A stretch of 33,857 nt of DNA from Berkiella_A sp050252335. Lineage in GTDB: Bacteria; Pseudomonadota; Gammaproteobacteria; Berkiellales; Berkiellaceae. The stretch lies in assembly GCA_050252335.1 (NCBI GenBank), contig JBFWLB010000030.1, positions 1-33,857 on the forward strand, in the 5' to 3' direction. Made by a program: the position numbers and the translations under genes. Below are positions 23,346-31,818 of this stretch, piece after piece (position 1 is the first letter of the stretch; each line of letters starts with the position of its first letter). Under the pieces are notes generated by a model. It had not been told where the DNA came from. It made no database searches and was given only the letters and a program-made list of their open reading frames with translations.

Positions 23346-24761
23346 ATGAAGCTGCATTGTTTTGGTGCGACACAAGAAGTAACCGGCTCTTGTTTTTTAA
23401 TTGAGAATCAAAATAAAAAGATCCTCGTTGATTGTGGCCTTATACAAGGAAGAGCCATAGATGAGAAAAGAAACTACGAAGCCCTTCCATTCGTTGCCAA
23501 AGAAATTGATGTGGTTATTCTAACCCATGCCCACATTGATCACTCTGGCAGACTGCCTATCTTAATTAAAAATGGATTCAGTGGAAAAATTATTTCTCAT
23601 CCAGCAACCATAGATCTATGCGATATCATGCTGAGAGACACAGGTTTCTTAAATGAAAAAGAGGTTGAAACTTTAAACCGTAAGCGAGCAAGAAAAGGAC
23701 TCGACTACCGTGAGCCACTCTATACCGTTAAAGATGCTATAAATACTATGCAATTTTTTAGCCCTCTTCCTTATGACAAAATCGAAGAAATATTACCCAA
23801 TGTAAAAATTAGATTTTTAGATGCAGGTCATATTTTAGGATCAGCCATTGTGGAAATGTGGTTAAGTGAAGGCGGTGTTACTCGAAAAGTTGTCTTTAGT
23901 GGTGATTTAGGACGTCAAGGATTACCTATTTTAAAAGATCCTACCTTTGTTAAAAATGCAGATGTGGTCATTATGGAGAGCACCTATGGTGATAGAAATA
24001 TACAACCGTGGAAAGAAACCATAAAAGAATTTTCACAAATAATTGAGGAAGCACTCTCATCAAAAGGAAATATATTAATCCCTGCTTTTGCAGTGGGTAG
24101 AAGTCAAGAAATTTTATATAGTCTCTTTGTAAATTACGATAAATTACCATTACAAAATACTTACATTTTCTTAGACAGCCCTATGGCAATAGAAGCAACT
24201 AAAGTATATACCAAACATTGGCAATTATATGACAAAGCAACAAAAGAGTTAATAAAAACCAGCGGTAGCCCCTACCAATTGCCTAATCTACGTTTAACCG
24301 TAGATACAGAACAATCTATGGCCATCAATCAAATCAAACAAGGTGCCATTATCATTGCAGGAAGTGGTATGTGCGAAGGTGGCAGGATACGACATCATCT
24401 CAAGCATAATATTTGGCGTAAACAATGCCATCTCTTATTTGTAGGTTATCAGGCACAAGGCACACTGGGACGCACGCTGATAGATGGCGCATCAGAAATT
24501 CGACTCTGGGGAGAAAGAATGCGTGTTGCTGCTAAAATACATTCTATTAACGGCTTTTCTGCCCATGCCGATCAGGAAACCTTACTAAAATGGTACGGCC
24601 ATTTTGAAAGTAGCCCCGCACTTATTCTTGTACACGGAGAAATTTCGGCACTCTCAACGCTGCAAAATGAAATATATCAAAAATTTACAGTACATCCATG
24701 GATACCAAAATACAAAGACAGTTATGATTTAATTAAGAAGCAACCTATAAATAAGGATTAA
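23346..24761 (+). CDS. Metallo-beta-lactamase / beta-CASP ribonuclease-type hydrolase
   Basis: A 471-aa member of the MBL-fold beta-CASP RNA/DNA hydrolases (the group of bacterial YSH1/CPSF73-like exonucleases). The zinc motif HAHIDHSGRLP (61-71) is motif 2. GHILGSAIVEM (about 161-171) and SGDLGR supply later ligands. MESTYGDR and IPAFAVGRSQEILYSLF mark the beta-CASP insert, and GSGMCEGGRIRHHLKHN plus INGFSAHADQETLLKW contain the C-terminal His motifs. No separate KH or extra RNA-binding domain is seen. It likely processes or degrades RNA in the cytoplasm. AGGA lies 5 nt before the ATG. It stands alone between two 35-bp direct repeats, which raises the possibility of cassette-like acquisition or duplication. 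Confidence 0.92.
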   Translation: MKLHCFGATQEVTGSCFLIENQNKKILVDCGLIQGRAIDEKRNYEALPFVAKEIDVVILTHAHIDHSGRLPILIKNGFSGKIISHPATIDLCDIMLRDTGFLNEKEVETLNRKRARKGLDYREPLYTVKDAINTMQFFSPLPYDKIEEILPNVKIRFLDAGHILGSAIVEMWLSEGGVTRKVVFSGDLGRQGLPILKDPTFVKNADVVIMESTYGDRNIQPWKETIKEFSQIIEEALSSKGNILIPAFAVGRSQEILYSLFVNYDKLPLQNTYIFLDSPMAIEATKVYTKHWQLYDKATKELIKTSGSPYQLPNLRLTVDTEQSMAINQIKQGAIIIAGSGMCEGGRIRHHLKHNIWRKQCHLLFVGYQAQGTLGRTLIDGASEIRLWGERMRVAAKIHSINGFSAHADQETLLKWYGHFESSPALILVHGEISALSTLQNEIYQKFTVHPWIPKYKDSYDLIKKQPINKD

Positions 24762-24819
24762 AATCATATTTAACCCTCACTCGCTTCTTTGAGGCACCCT
24801 TTCCAAAATTGGTAGAGGA

Positions 24820-24848
24820 AAAAAAATGTTCGCTTTGCGAACGAAGAG
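24820..24848. repeat. Tail-only fragment of the structured intergenic element (copy E)
   Basis: ATGTTCGCTTTGCGAACGAA (from 24827) is the same right-end sequence as in copy B and nearly that of C2, here without the rest of the element. Flanking bases 24762-24885 show no gene. Confidence 0.65.
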
Positions 24849-24885
24849 TAGGCAACAATATTTTATATCAAATCTCAGAAATTCC

Positions 24886-24920
24886 TTAAGTTGACGCCTA
24901 TAAGCCTTCGCTGGCATGGC
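24886..24920 (+). repeat. 35-bp direct repeat, right copy
   Basis: Reads TTAAGTTGACGCCTATAAGC followed by CTTCGCTGGCATGGC, the partner of 23151-23185. It sits just before the 3' end of the convergent RND permease gene. Confidence 0.8.
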
Positions 24921-24959
24921 ACATATATTCTACTGTGTCATGCCACAACCAAAGAAATA

Positions 24960-27900
24960 TCATTGGACAGTAGAAAGGGATTCAGACGATACAGCTACAT
25001 TCTCTTCTCTACCTGACAAGATCCGTAACATCACAGGCACCACATACAATGTGAACACAGTGCCAAGCGCCATCCCACCCACAACCACCCAACCAATTTC
25101 TTGGCGTGATTCACTACCAGCACCCATGGCAAGTGCAAGCGGAATGCAACCACAGATGGTTGCCATGGTTGTCATTAAAATGGGTCTAAATCTTAAAAAA
25201 CTTGCCTTAAGAATTGCTTCTTCTAGAGGGACAGCTTCATCTCGCAATTGCTTGGTAAATTCAACGATGAGGATACCATGTTTCGTGATCAATCCAACCA
25301 AAGTAATAAAACCAATTTGACTATAAATATTTAAGCTCCCCCCATGCAAATGCATGGTAATGAGACTACCAAAAGTGGCAAGTGGCACACTCAACATAAT
25401 AACAAAGGGTTTAATAAAACTTTCAAATTGCGCAGCTAACACCAAGAAAACAACCAACAGCGCAAGTAAGAAAGTATAATAGATACTACCAGAAGAATTC
25501 ATATACATGCGCGTAGTACCGGTATAATCTATCTGTGCAAGCCCATCTATTTCTTCAATAACACCTCGAAAATATTCAATGGCTTCATCTACCGTATAAT
25601 CTGGCGCTAGTGATGCAGAAATTTTGGCACTGGGTAATTTATTAAAGCGATTTAAGCTAGAGGCCACTGTCACTTCTTTTGCTTCAATAAAATTAATCAA
25701 TGGCACCATTCCATTTTTAGTTCTTACTTTGACATCATAGATATCTTCCAGTTGATGTCTAAAAGCTTTAAATGATTTAACCACAACATCGTATTGTTTG
25801 GCGCCTTTTTGAAAGTGAGTAACATCTCTACCCCCCATCAGTATTTGTAAAGTCTGCCCTATCTCATCCACGCTCACGCCTGACAAAGCAGCTTTCTCTC
25901 TGTTAACAACCAACTCAATTTGTGGCTTATTCGCTTTTAAATCTGTATCCAAATTTGAAAGCTTAGGATTCATCCTTGCTTTAGCCATAACCTTTTCAAC
26001 CGTTGTTTTTAATTTTTGATAATTTCCTGGATACTGGATCATGATGCTCACACCTGTATCAAAAAAATCATCCGATAAAGAAGATGGCGGATTCAAAGCA
26101 AAGCTCATCAATCCGGGGATCATATAAAGCTTTTGATTTAATTCATCCACAACTTGGAATTGAGATGCTTTTCTCATGTTTCTATCTTTTAAGATAGTGA
26201 AAGCAATGGCTTGACGCACATTTGGATAGCCTACAATGAGAAAGTAATCTTTTATATCTTCAATACTGTCGATGATAGGCTCAAATTTCAAAGCATGCTT
26301 TGTTGTAAATTCAATGGTTGCACCTTCTTTTGCCATGCCCATCAGCATTGCAAAGCCTCTGTCTTCCATTGGTGTCATTTCAGATTTTAAACTACTGAAT
26401 AAAATCCCGTTTGCAACCAAAACAAGGGCAAGTGCCGCAACAATCCAATAACGTTTTTTCAGACAAAATGCTAAGCTCTGACGATATTTTTGAGATATCT
26501 TATTAATACTGTTTTCAATGATGTAATAGAACTTACCATGGCTACTTTCTTTTTTAAGTAGCTTTGAACACATCACAGGAGACAAGGTAAGCGCAGTAAA
26601 ACCGGATATAAATACACAGCCAGCAAGTACTACCGCAAACTCTGTAAATAACTTACCAAATTTACCTTCCATAAAGGCAATGGGCGCAAAGACTGCCGCT
26701 AAAGTGAGTGTCATGGCAATAACCGCACTACCAATCTCATTCATACCTTTGCGTGCAGCTGCTATAGGTGATTCACCTTCTTCAATATGACGATAGATAT
26801 TTTCAAGCACCACAATGGCATCATCTACCACCAAACCAATCGCCAAAACCATTGCCAATAAGGTAAGCAAATTAATACTAAATCCAAATACATAGATCAT
26901 CATCATTCCACCCAGCAAGGAAATGGGTATGGTGATGATAGGAATCAGGGTTGCTCTCATGGATCGTAAGAAAATAAAAATAATGAAAACAACCAACAGC
27001 ACCGCTTCAAGAATGGTTTTACGCACTGCTTGAATCGATTCTTTAATAACTTTGGTAGAATCATAAGCAATTTGAAGCTCAATGCCTTTAGGCAACGAAT
27101 TTTTAATGCTGGGAAAAACGCGATAAAGCTCATTGGCAATATCTAAGGGGTTTGCAGTCGATTGCTTGACCAAACCAAGCGCCACACTGGGCTTGCCATT
27201 AAAGCGCGCAATAAATCTTGTGCTCTTAGCATCAATCCGCACATCAGCAACATCTACAAGCTTGACTAAATAGCCATTGCTATCACGTAAAATAATATTT
27301 CTAAATTCATGTTCTGTCTGTAAATCTGTTTTAGAATAGATGGTAAATTCAGTTGTCTCTCCTTCAATACTTCCTGAAGGTAAAGCAATATTCTGTCTAC
27401 TAATCGCATGGATCACATCTTGAACTGTCATTTGATAGGCTGCTAAGCGTGCCGGATCTATCCAGACTCTCATAGCTGGTAGCCTGTCGCCGACCATTTG
27501 CACCCTTGCAACACCCGGCAGTATCTCTAATTTGTCTTTAATGGTCTGCTCAGCAATTTCACTCATCTGCATTAAAGAAAACTGTTCACTGGAAAGCGAT
27601 ATCCAAACAATAGCATGTGAATCCGCTTCTACCTTTGAAACAATTGGATCTTTAGCATCTCGTGGAAGCTCTCCTTTTACCCGGCTAATGTTATCCCTCA
27701 CATCATTGGCAGATAGTTCAATATCTTGATTGGGTTTAAAGACCATCGTTACATTACTAGAACCATCATTACTAGACGATTGGAGAAAATCCAAGCCTGT
27801 GATTCCTGAAAGCGCATCTTCAATAACGCGTGTAATTTCTGACTCAACGATTTCAGCACTTGCACCAGGGTAGCTTGTGGAGACATTAATGACGGGTGTC

Positions 27901-28022
27901 GTGATATCTGGGTATTCACGTACAGTGAGCTTTTGAAAAGCAATGATACCCGTTAAAACAATCATCAAATTAATAACAATTGAAAAAATGGGTCTATTAA
28001 TACAAAACTGACTTAATTTCAT
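24960..28022 (-). CDS. RND efflux permease (HAE1/AcrB type)
   Basis: A 1020-aa inner-membrane proton-driven drug exporter. The N-terminal FCINRPIFSIVINLMIVLTG and YPDITTPVINVSTSYPGAS (38-55) are standard for the family. The proton-relay aspartates in GLVVDDAIVVLENIY are Asp400 and Asp401. The second repeat has the matching FITLVGLITKHGILIVEF. Two large periplasmic loops follow TM1 and TM7. Length (AcrB 1049) and all signatures are intact. It is second in an operon, 10 bp after the adaptor gene, with only a weak GAAG ribosome-binding site, so translation may be coupled. No outer-membrane channel gene is adjacent, so a TolC encoded elsewhere would complete the pump. Substrate unknown. Confidence 0.95.
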   Translation of the reverse strand: MKLSQFCINRPIFSIVINLMIVLTGIIAFQKLTVREYPDITTPVINVSTSYPGASAEIVESEITRVIEDALSGITGLDFLQSSSNDGSSNVTMVFKPNQDIELSANDVRDNISRVKGELPRDAKDPIVSKVEADSHAIVWISLSSEQFSLMQMSEIAEQTIKDKLEILPGVARVQMVGDRLPAMRVWIDPARLAAYQMTVQDVIHAISRQNIALPSGSIEGETTEFTIYSKTDLQTEHEFRNIILRDSNGYLVKLVDVADVRIDAKSTRFIARFNGKPSVALGLVKQSTANPLDIANELYRVFPSIKNSLPKGIELQIAYDSTKVIKESIQAVRKTILEAVLLVVFIIFIFLRSMRATLIPIITIPISLLGGMMMIYVFGFSINLLTLLAMVLAIGLVVDDAIVVLENIYRHIEEGESPIAAARKGMNEIGSAVIAMTLTLAAVFAPIAFMEGKFGKLFTEFAVVLAGCVFISGFTALTLSPVMCSKLLKKESSHGKFYYIIENSINKISQKYRQSLAFCLKKRYWIVAALALVLVANGILFSSLKSEMTPMEDRGFAMLMGMAKEGATIEFTTKHALKFEPIIDSIEDIKDYFLIVGYPNVRQAIAFTILKDRNMRKASQFQVVDELNQKLYMIPGLMSFALNPPSSLSDDFFDTGVSIMIQYPGNYQKLKTTVEKVMAKARMNPKLSNLDTDLKANKPQIELVVNREKAALSGVSVDEIGQTLQILMGGRDVTHFQKGAKQYDVVVKSFKAFRHQLEDIYDVKVRTKNGMVPLINFIEAKEVTVASSLNRFNKLPSAKISASLAPDYTVDEAIEYFRGVIEEIDGLAQIDYTGTTRMYMNSSGSIYYTFLLALLVVFLVLAAQFESFIKPFVIMLSVPLATFGSLITMHLHGGSLNIYSQIGFITLVGLITKHGILIVEFTKQLRDEAVPLEEAILKASFLRFRPILMTTMATICGCIPLALAMGAGSESRQEIGWVVVGGMALGTVFTLYVVPVMLRILSGREENVAVSSESLSTVQ

Positions 28023-28024
28023 AA

Positions 28025-28050
28025 TTGCTTCGTTATTTTGCTTCGTTATT
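28025..28050 (-). repeat. Tandem 13-bp duplication at the adaptor/permease junction
   Basis: TTGCTTCGTTATT occurs twice back to back (28025-28037 and 28038-28050). The unit covers the last codons and stop of the adaptor gene and the leader of the permease gene. It supplies the GAAG that serves as the permease's possible ribosome-binding site. Confidence 0.85.
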
Positions 28051-29079
28051 TTTGTTTGTGACGACTATTTTTGCACCATCAAATAGCTTTATTTGACCCG
28101 CCAAGACAATTTCATCATCTTTTGTTAAACCACTTAGAATTTGAACCATGTCTTTTTCTTTAACACCGATGCGAACTTCTGTTAATGCTACTTTATCTTC
28201 TACAATTTTATAAACATAACAACTATTTTCTTTATATATGATGGCTTCTTCTGGAATCGTTAAAGCATGTTCGAATGTATTAAATACAATATTCAATCGG
28301 GAAAATAAGCCTGGTTTTAATAGAAAATCTGAATTATCAAAGATAGCTCTCGCATGAATAGCTCTGAGCGTTGAGTCTAAAGCAGGCGAAATGGCATATA
28401 TCTTACCAGCAAAGGTTTTACCTGCTATTGCATCTATCTGTAACTGAACAGGCAAGCCCTCTTTTAATTGTAATAAATATTTTTCTGGCAAATAGAAATC
28501 CACCAGAATATTACTGATATCCACCAATTCTACTAATGGTTCTCCTGGGCTAATGTAATCACCAATATCCACATCTTTAAGACCAAGTACACCAGAAAAG
28601 GGAGCAATAATACGTGTTTTCTTAACATTGGCTGTTGCAAGTTCAACACTGGCTTCATCGAATTGCAATGAAGCTAATGCTTCCTCTACCTCAGAAGAAG
28701 AGCCTGTGCCTTTTGCAAGCAATTTTTTGACACGCTCATATTTGAGTTCACTCAGCTCATGTTTTGCCTTTGCTTGTTTTAAAGCAGCACTATAAATACT
28801 ATCTTCCAACTTAATAATGGTTTCACCGGCTTGAACAGATTTTCCTTCTGCCAAATGCAAATCAACGACTTTTCCAGGAATATCTGATTGCAAAATGATA
28901 CTTTTCTCTGCTTTGAGCTCACCTTGAGCGCTTGCGACATTATATAAAGTACGCTCTGATACTTTTACACTTTCAATGGGTACAGGTGGCGTTTCATTTG
29001 GCATTTCTGCAGCATTTAAGGCGCATATACGAGTAATAAACAGAAAAATGATAGTTAGAAGTTGCACTGTGCGTGACAT
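28033..29079 (-). CDS. RND efflux periplasmic adaptor (membrane fusion protein, AcrA type)
   Basis: A 348-aa adaptor that would link the permease to an outer-membrane channel. An N-terminal signal peptide or anchor (about 6-24) is followed by the split lipoyl domain (ILQSDIPGKVVDLHLAEGKSV... and IIAPFSGVLGLKDVDIGDYISPGEPL), a short helical hairpin (about 95-150, with KAKHELSELKYERVKKLLAKG), the beta-barrel and a membrane-proximal domain ending in GLTKDDEIVLAGQIKLFDGAKI. No lipobox cysteine is seen at the usual place, so it is probably not a lipoprotein. The hairpin is short, as in MexA/AcrA-like adaptors of the smaller class. First gene of the operon with the permease. AGGT lies about 8 nt before the ATG. 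Confidence 0.93.
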   Translation of the reverse strand: MSRTVQLLTIIFLFITRICALNAAEMPNETPPVPIESVKVSERTLYNVASAQGELKAEKSIILQSDIPGKVVDLHLAEGKSVQAGETIIKLEDSIYSAALKQAKAKHELSELKYERVKKLLAKGTGSSSEVEEALASLQFDEASVELATANVKKTRIIAPFSGVLGLKDVDIGDYISPGEPLVELVDISNILVDFYLPEKYLLQLKEGLPVQLQIDAIAGKTFAGKIYAISPALDSTLRAIHARAIFDNSDFLLKPGLFSRLNIVFNTFEHALTIPEEAIIYKENSCYVYKIVEDKVALTEVRIGVKEKDMVQILSGLTKDDEIVLAGQIKLFDGAKIVVTNKNNEAK

Positions 29080-29333
29080 AGAAGGACCTGCAATGATAGT
29101 TGAAGCTCAGTTTAATTCAGATTTTTTATGTATTTCTTGATTGCTTGTTGACTGATTCAAGAAAAATTCAAAGCAATTATTTTTTAGCTGGCCAAAATAG
29201 CATAATTTCCCCCATAATGTCTAGGCTTAGAGACTCCAAAAATGAGAAGCACTACTTCGTTTCTAATTGCCTGCATGACAATAAAAAAATGACTCAATAT
29301 TTCAGTGCATTATATATGCCTTAGGTTTTTAAT

Positions 29334-29386
29334 ATTCGCAAAGCGAATAAGATCTCACTTTGTAAACTGAGGTATCCCCACGAATT
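29334..29386. repeat. Head-only fragment of the structured intergenic element (copy F)
   Basis: TATTCGCAAAGCGAATAAG, a TCTCACTTTGTAAACTGAGG arm and TATCCCCACGAA repeat the first 50 bp of copy B (15343-15395). It stops there, before the hairpins. The rest of 29080-29512 shows no gene. Confidence 0.75.
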
Positions 29387-29512
29387 TATACTAGATTGTC
29401 ATCATAGCGAACCTAGAATAAGAGCAGAAAATATTGAAATTCAAGTCTTTTTAATAACTTCTTGTAGGGAACAACTCTGATGTTTCATCCCAAATCAAGC
29501 CTCTTTCTTATT

Positions 29513-29688
29513 GATGAGCATTGCGAATCAGAATCCCACTTTTTGAAGGGGGATGCGCACTAGCAAGTGCGCAAGGGGGATTTATGCTGGGGGCTAAGCT
29601 CAAACAGCTAAATCACTCTGCACGTACAGCTCCGCTGCACGTGCGTCTCCCTTTACAAAAGTGAGGAACCTGATTCGCTGTACTCATC
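29513..29688. repeat. MITE-like structured intergenic element, copy D (full length)
   Basis: A 176-bp element with terminal inverted repeats GATGAGCATTGCGAATCAG and CTGATTCGCTGTACTCATC, then TCCCACTTTTTGAAGGG against CTCCCTTTACAAAAGTGAGG. Internal hairpins: TGCGCACT-agca-AGTGCGCA (29554-29573) and GCACGT-a-CAGC-tcc-GCTG-c-ACGTGC (29620-29644). It is the best-preserved copy in the window. Confidence 0.88.
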
Positions 29689-29718
29689 GGCAATTCTATT
29701 AAAAAATAATGTTACACT

Positions 29719-29755
29719 GTGCTAGAGACTACTCTCTCACCCCCCCCCCTAGCAC
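29719..29755. terminator. Hairpin with a 10-C tract, possible kinase-gene terminator
   Basis: GTGCTAG (29719-29725) and CTAGCAC (29749-29755) are inverted copies around a loop that contains ten C in a row (29740-29749). It lies 38 bp past the kinase stop codon. On the minus strand it is followed by AGTGTAACATTATTTTTT, so it may terminate the kinase mRNA. The homopolymer is length-unstable in principle. Confidence 0.45.
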
Positions 29756-29793
29756 GCAGTAACTCTTTTTGATTCCAGAGAAAGAAATCTTAT

Positions 29794-31758
29794 TTATTTC
29801 TTCTTTAATTTTGTTTTTTTATCTTTTGAATCTTTCTTTTCTCTTCCATCAAGGGGACTACTGCTCGGCATACTGTCATCTATAACACTCTCACCCCAAA
29901 CAACTGGCTGTGTTCTCAATTCCTCAAGCCTCAAAATAGGCACTGAAGAAGGTCTTGTGTGTGTAGCACCAACAAGTGTAGGTCGAGGAGGCATTTCAGG
30001 CGATATTCTTGAATCAAGTTCTACTGGCAAAGGCTCAGATTCTGCACCATGGTGATGTGACGAACCCAATCCAAAACTTCTAAATTTTTTCGTTAAGCTG
30101 GACAGTGTTGTGCGCTTGGTTAGAGAAGGCGCTTTATCATTTTTTTTACGCTCTTTTTTAGGGCTTTTTTCCAAATCAGAAGAAAAATCATCAGCATCCG
30201 AACTCGCTGTTGACTTAATGCTTTTACCCCGCCGTGGATGAGACTCACCTGTATGAGAATGCCTTCTTTGTCCAGAAAAAATTAAGGGAGCAGGAGAATG
30301 TTGCATATCTGTCTCTTCTTCTAAACTACTATGTACAGAAGAGGACAACAATAAAGGAGAGAGAGAAGAAAGACTTTCTTGTGATAATTTCAATACTTGT
30401 GAACGCGCAGACAGTTTTGGACTCTCTGGTATATAACGCCTAGGGGCACTATTTGTTTCTGCCGATGGTAATCCTTCAGCTCTGCGTGCACGTAAGCGCC
30501 TAGCAGCTAATATATTCTGCATATAATGTGGATTTGTATATTTCTCTGAAATTTCATACTTTCCGTATAATTTTCTGAGTTCTGATTGAAAAGTAATCAA
30601 AGCATCAAGATCAGGTCTTTTGGTAGGATCTTCATTTGTGCATCCTATTAATAATCTATGTAAAAATTGAACAAGTATCGTTGCATCAGAATTAAGCTCT
30701 TGGTCATACATGATGGGCTTAACAAAGTCCTCAGAAAATACATCTGATAATAAATGCTTTATCTCACTGATTGTTAAATTCCTATCAAAACGCTCAATTT
30801 CTTCTATCAACAGCAATTGTGCTCTTAATACTTTTTGAAAATTTATTTGTGTCAGTATTTCTGCAATCACAATACCCAATGAAAATAAATCAGTAGCGCC
30901 CGTTATAAACGGTCTTTGTGCAGGTGGTAAGTCCATTTCAGGGGCAGAGTAACCTTTTGTTGAACGATTTGTTTTGTCTAATTTAACAATATCTGCTTCA
31001 TTTATTTTTCGATATCGATAAGCAGAGCCAACATCAATTAATACTAAAGGATTTAAATCTGTATTCAATGGAAGTTCTGCAACAAAATTGTCTGTTTTTA
31101 TATCTCGATGCGCAATACCACGTATATGAAATTCAACAACGCGAGAAAGTGCATGCATAATAAGCTCTGCTCTTTTTAGAAGTGGCAATTTTTCTTTTTT
31201 ACTAAAATGCTCAACACTATCTTCCGAATAGGAATGATCTCTTTCATATAATAAATCAAATAATTTGATACTGCGGACATATTCCATGAGCGTACAATGC
31301 AATCCCTCTTGATTTTGAGCAACCCCAACAAAACGGTTAAACTCACGCAGCATTTTTCGCTCTTGATCTCTGTCTTCATCAGCAGAAATACTGTCAGGAT
31401 GAATCTTAACTGCTACATATTTTCTTGTTTCAAGATTCTCTGCGAGCAGGACTTCACCTTGCCCACCTTTGCCAATTGAGTGGGATAGTAAAAAGAGACA
31501 ATTCTTACCTGTTTGAAAGTTGAATGTATAGATTATGTTATAGATCTGAAGCTTTGTACTTTCAATATCTTCTATTTCAATACTATAGACATGACCAAGC
31601 TCGAGCTTCTGTCGGATCACCTGTTCTTGAATTAATTGTCTAGCTTCTTCAGAAAGTGAAGTTGGAGCTATTATTGATGAGCTTTCAAAATGTTGATCAG
31701 ATAAAGAAGAGGTACCGCTTAACAATGTATATACCCAAAATGACGTGTTGCTATGCAT
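29794..31758 (-). CDS. Eukaryotic-like Ser/Thr protein kinase, candidate effector
   Basis: A 654-aa protein with a complete Hanks-type kinase domain at about 90-400: glycine loop GKGGQGEV (96-103), ATP-binding Lys118 in VAVKIH, catalytic loop HRDIKTDN (217-224, Asp219, Lys221, Asn224), metal-binding DVG (242-244, in place of DFG) and SAPE (271-274), plus ATDLFSLGIVIAEIL. All catalytic residues are present, so it should be active. The C-terminal 220 residues are low-complexity, rich in Ser, Pro and Lys, ending KKTKLKKK, and look disordered. There is no transmembrane segment or PASTA domain, unlike housekeeping bacterial receptor kinases. This matches soluble effector kinases such as the Legionella LegK proteins; translocation is inference. 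Start at ATG 31758, though no Shine-Dalgarno sequence is seen. It lies 60 bp after ppiD in the same direction. Confidence 0.88.
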   Translation of the reverse strand: MHSNTSFWVYTLLSGTSSLSDQHFESSSIIAPTSLSEEARQLIQEQVIRQKLELGHVYSIEIEDIESTKLQIYNIIYTFNFQTGKNCLFLLSHSIGKGGQGEVLLAENLETRKYVAVKIHPDSISADEDRDQERKMLREFNRFVGVAQNQEGLHCTLMEYVRSIKLFDLLYERDHSYSEDSVEHFSKKEKLPLLKRAELIMHALSRVVEFHIRGIAHRDIKTDNFVAELPLNTDLNPLVLIDVGSAYRYRKINEADIVKLDKTNRSTKGYSAPEMDLPPAQRPFITGATDLFSLGIVIAEILTQINFQKVLRAQLLLIEEIERFDRNLTISEIKHLLSDVFSEDFVKPIMYDQELNSDATILVQFLHRLLIGCTNEDPTKRPDLDALITFQSELRKLYGKYEISEKYTNPHYMQNILAARRLRARRAEGLPSAETNSAPRRYIPESPKLSARSQVLKLSQESLSSLSPLLLSSSVHSSLEEETDMQHSPAPLIFSGQRRHSHTGESHPRRGKSIKSTASSDADDFSSDLEKSPKKERKKNDKAPSLTKRTTLSSLTKKFRSFGLGSSHHHGAESEPLPVELDSRISPEMPPRPTLVGATHTRPSSVPILRLEELRTQPVVWGESVIDDSMPSSSPLDGREKKDSKDKKTKLKKK

Positions 31759-31818
31759 GATGCTAGCATATCATTTTAGCGACAATCAATTTTAAACGGC
31801 TTTTAGGTTAGAAAACTA

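Noticed and set aside
24916..25320. 134-codon plus-strand ORF
   Set aside because: Antisense to the C-terminus of the RND permease, whose transmembrane sequence is fully conserved.
29100..29324. 74-codon ORF upstream of the efflux adaptor gene
   Set aside because: Starts with TTG, no Shine-Dalgarno sequence, no recognisable feature, and sits in a repeat-littered gap.
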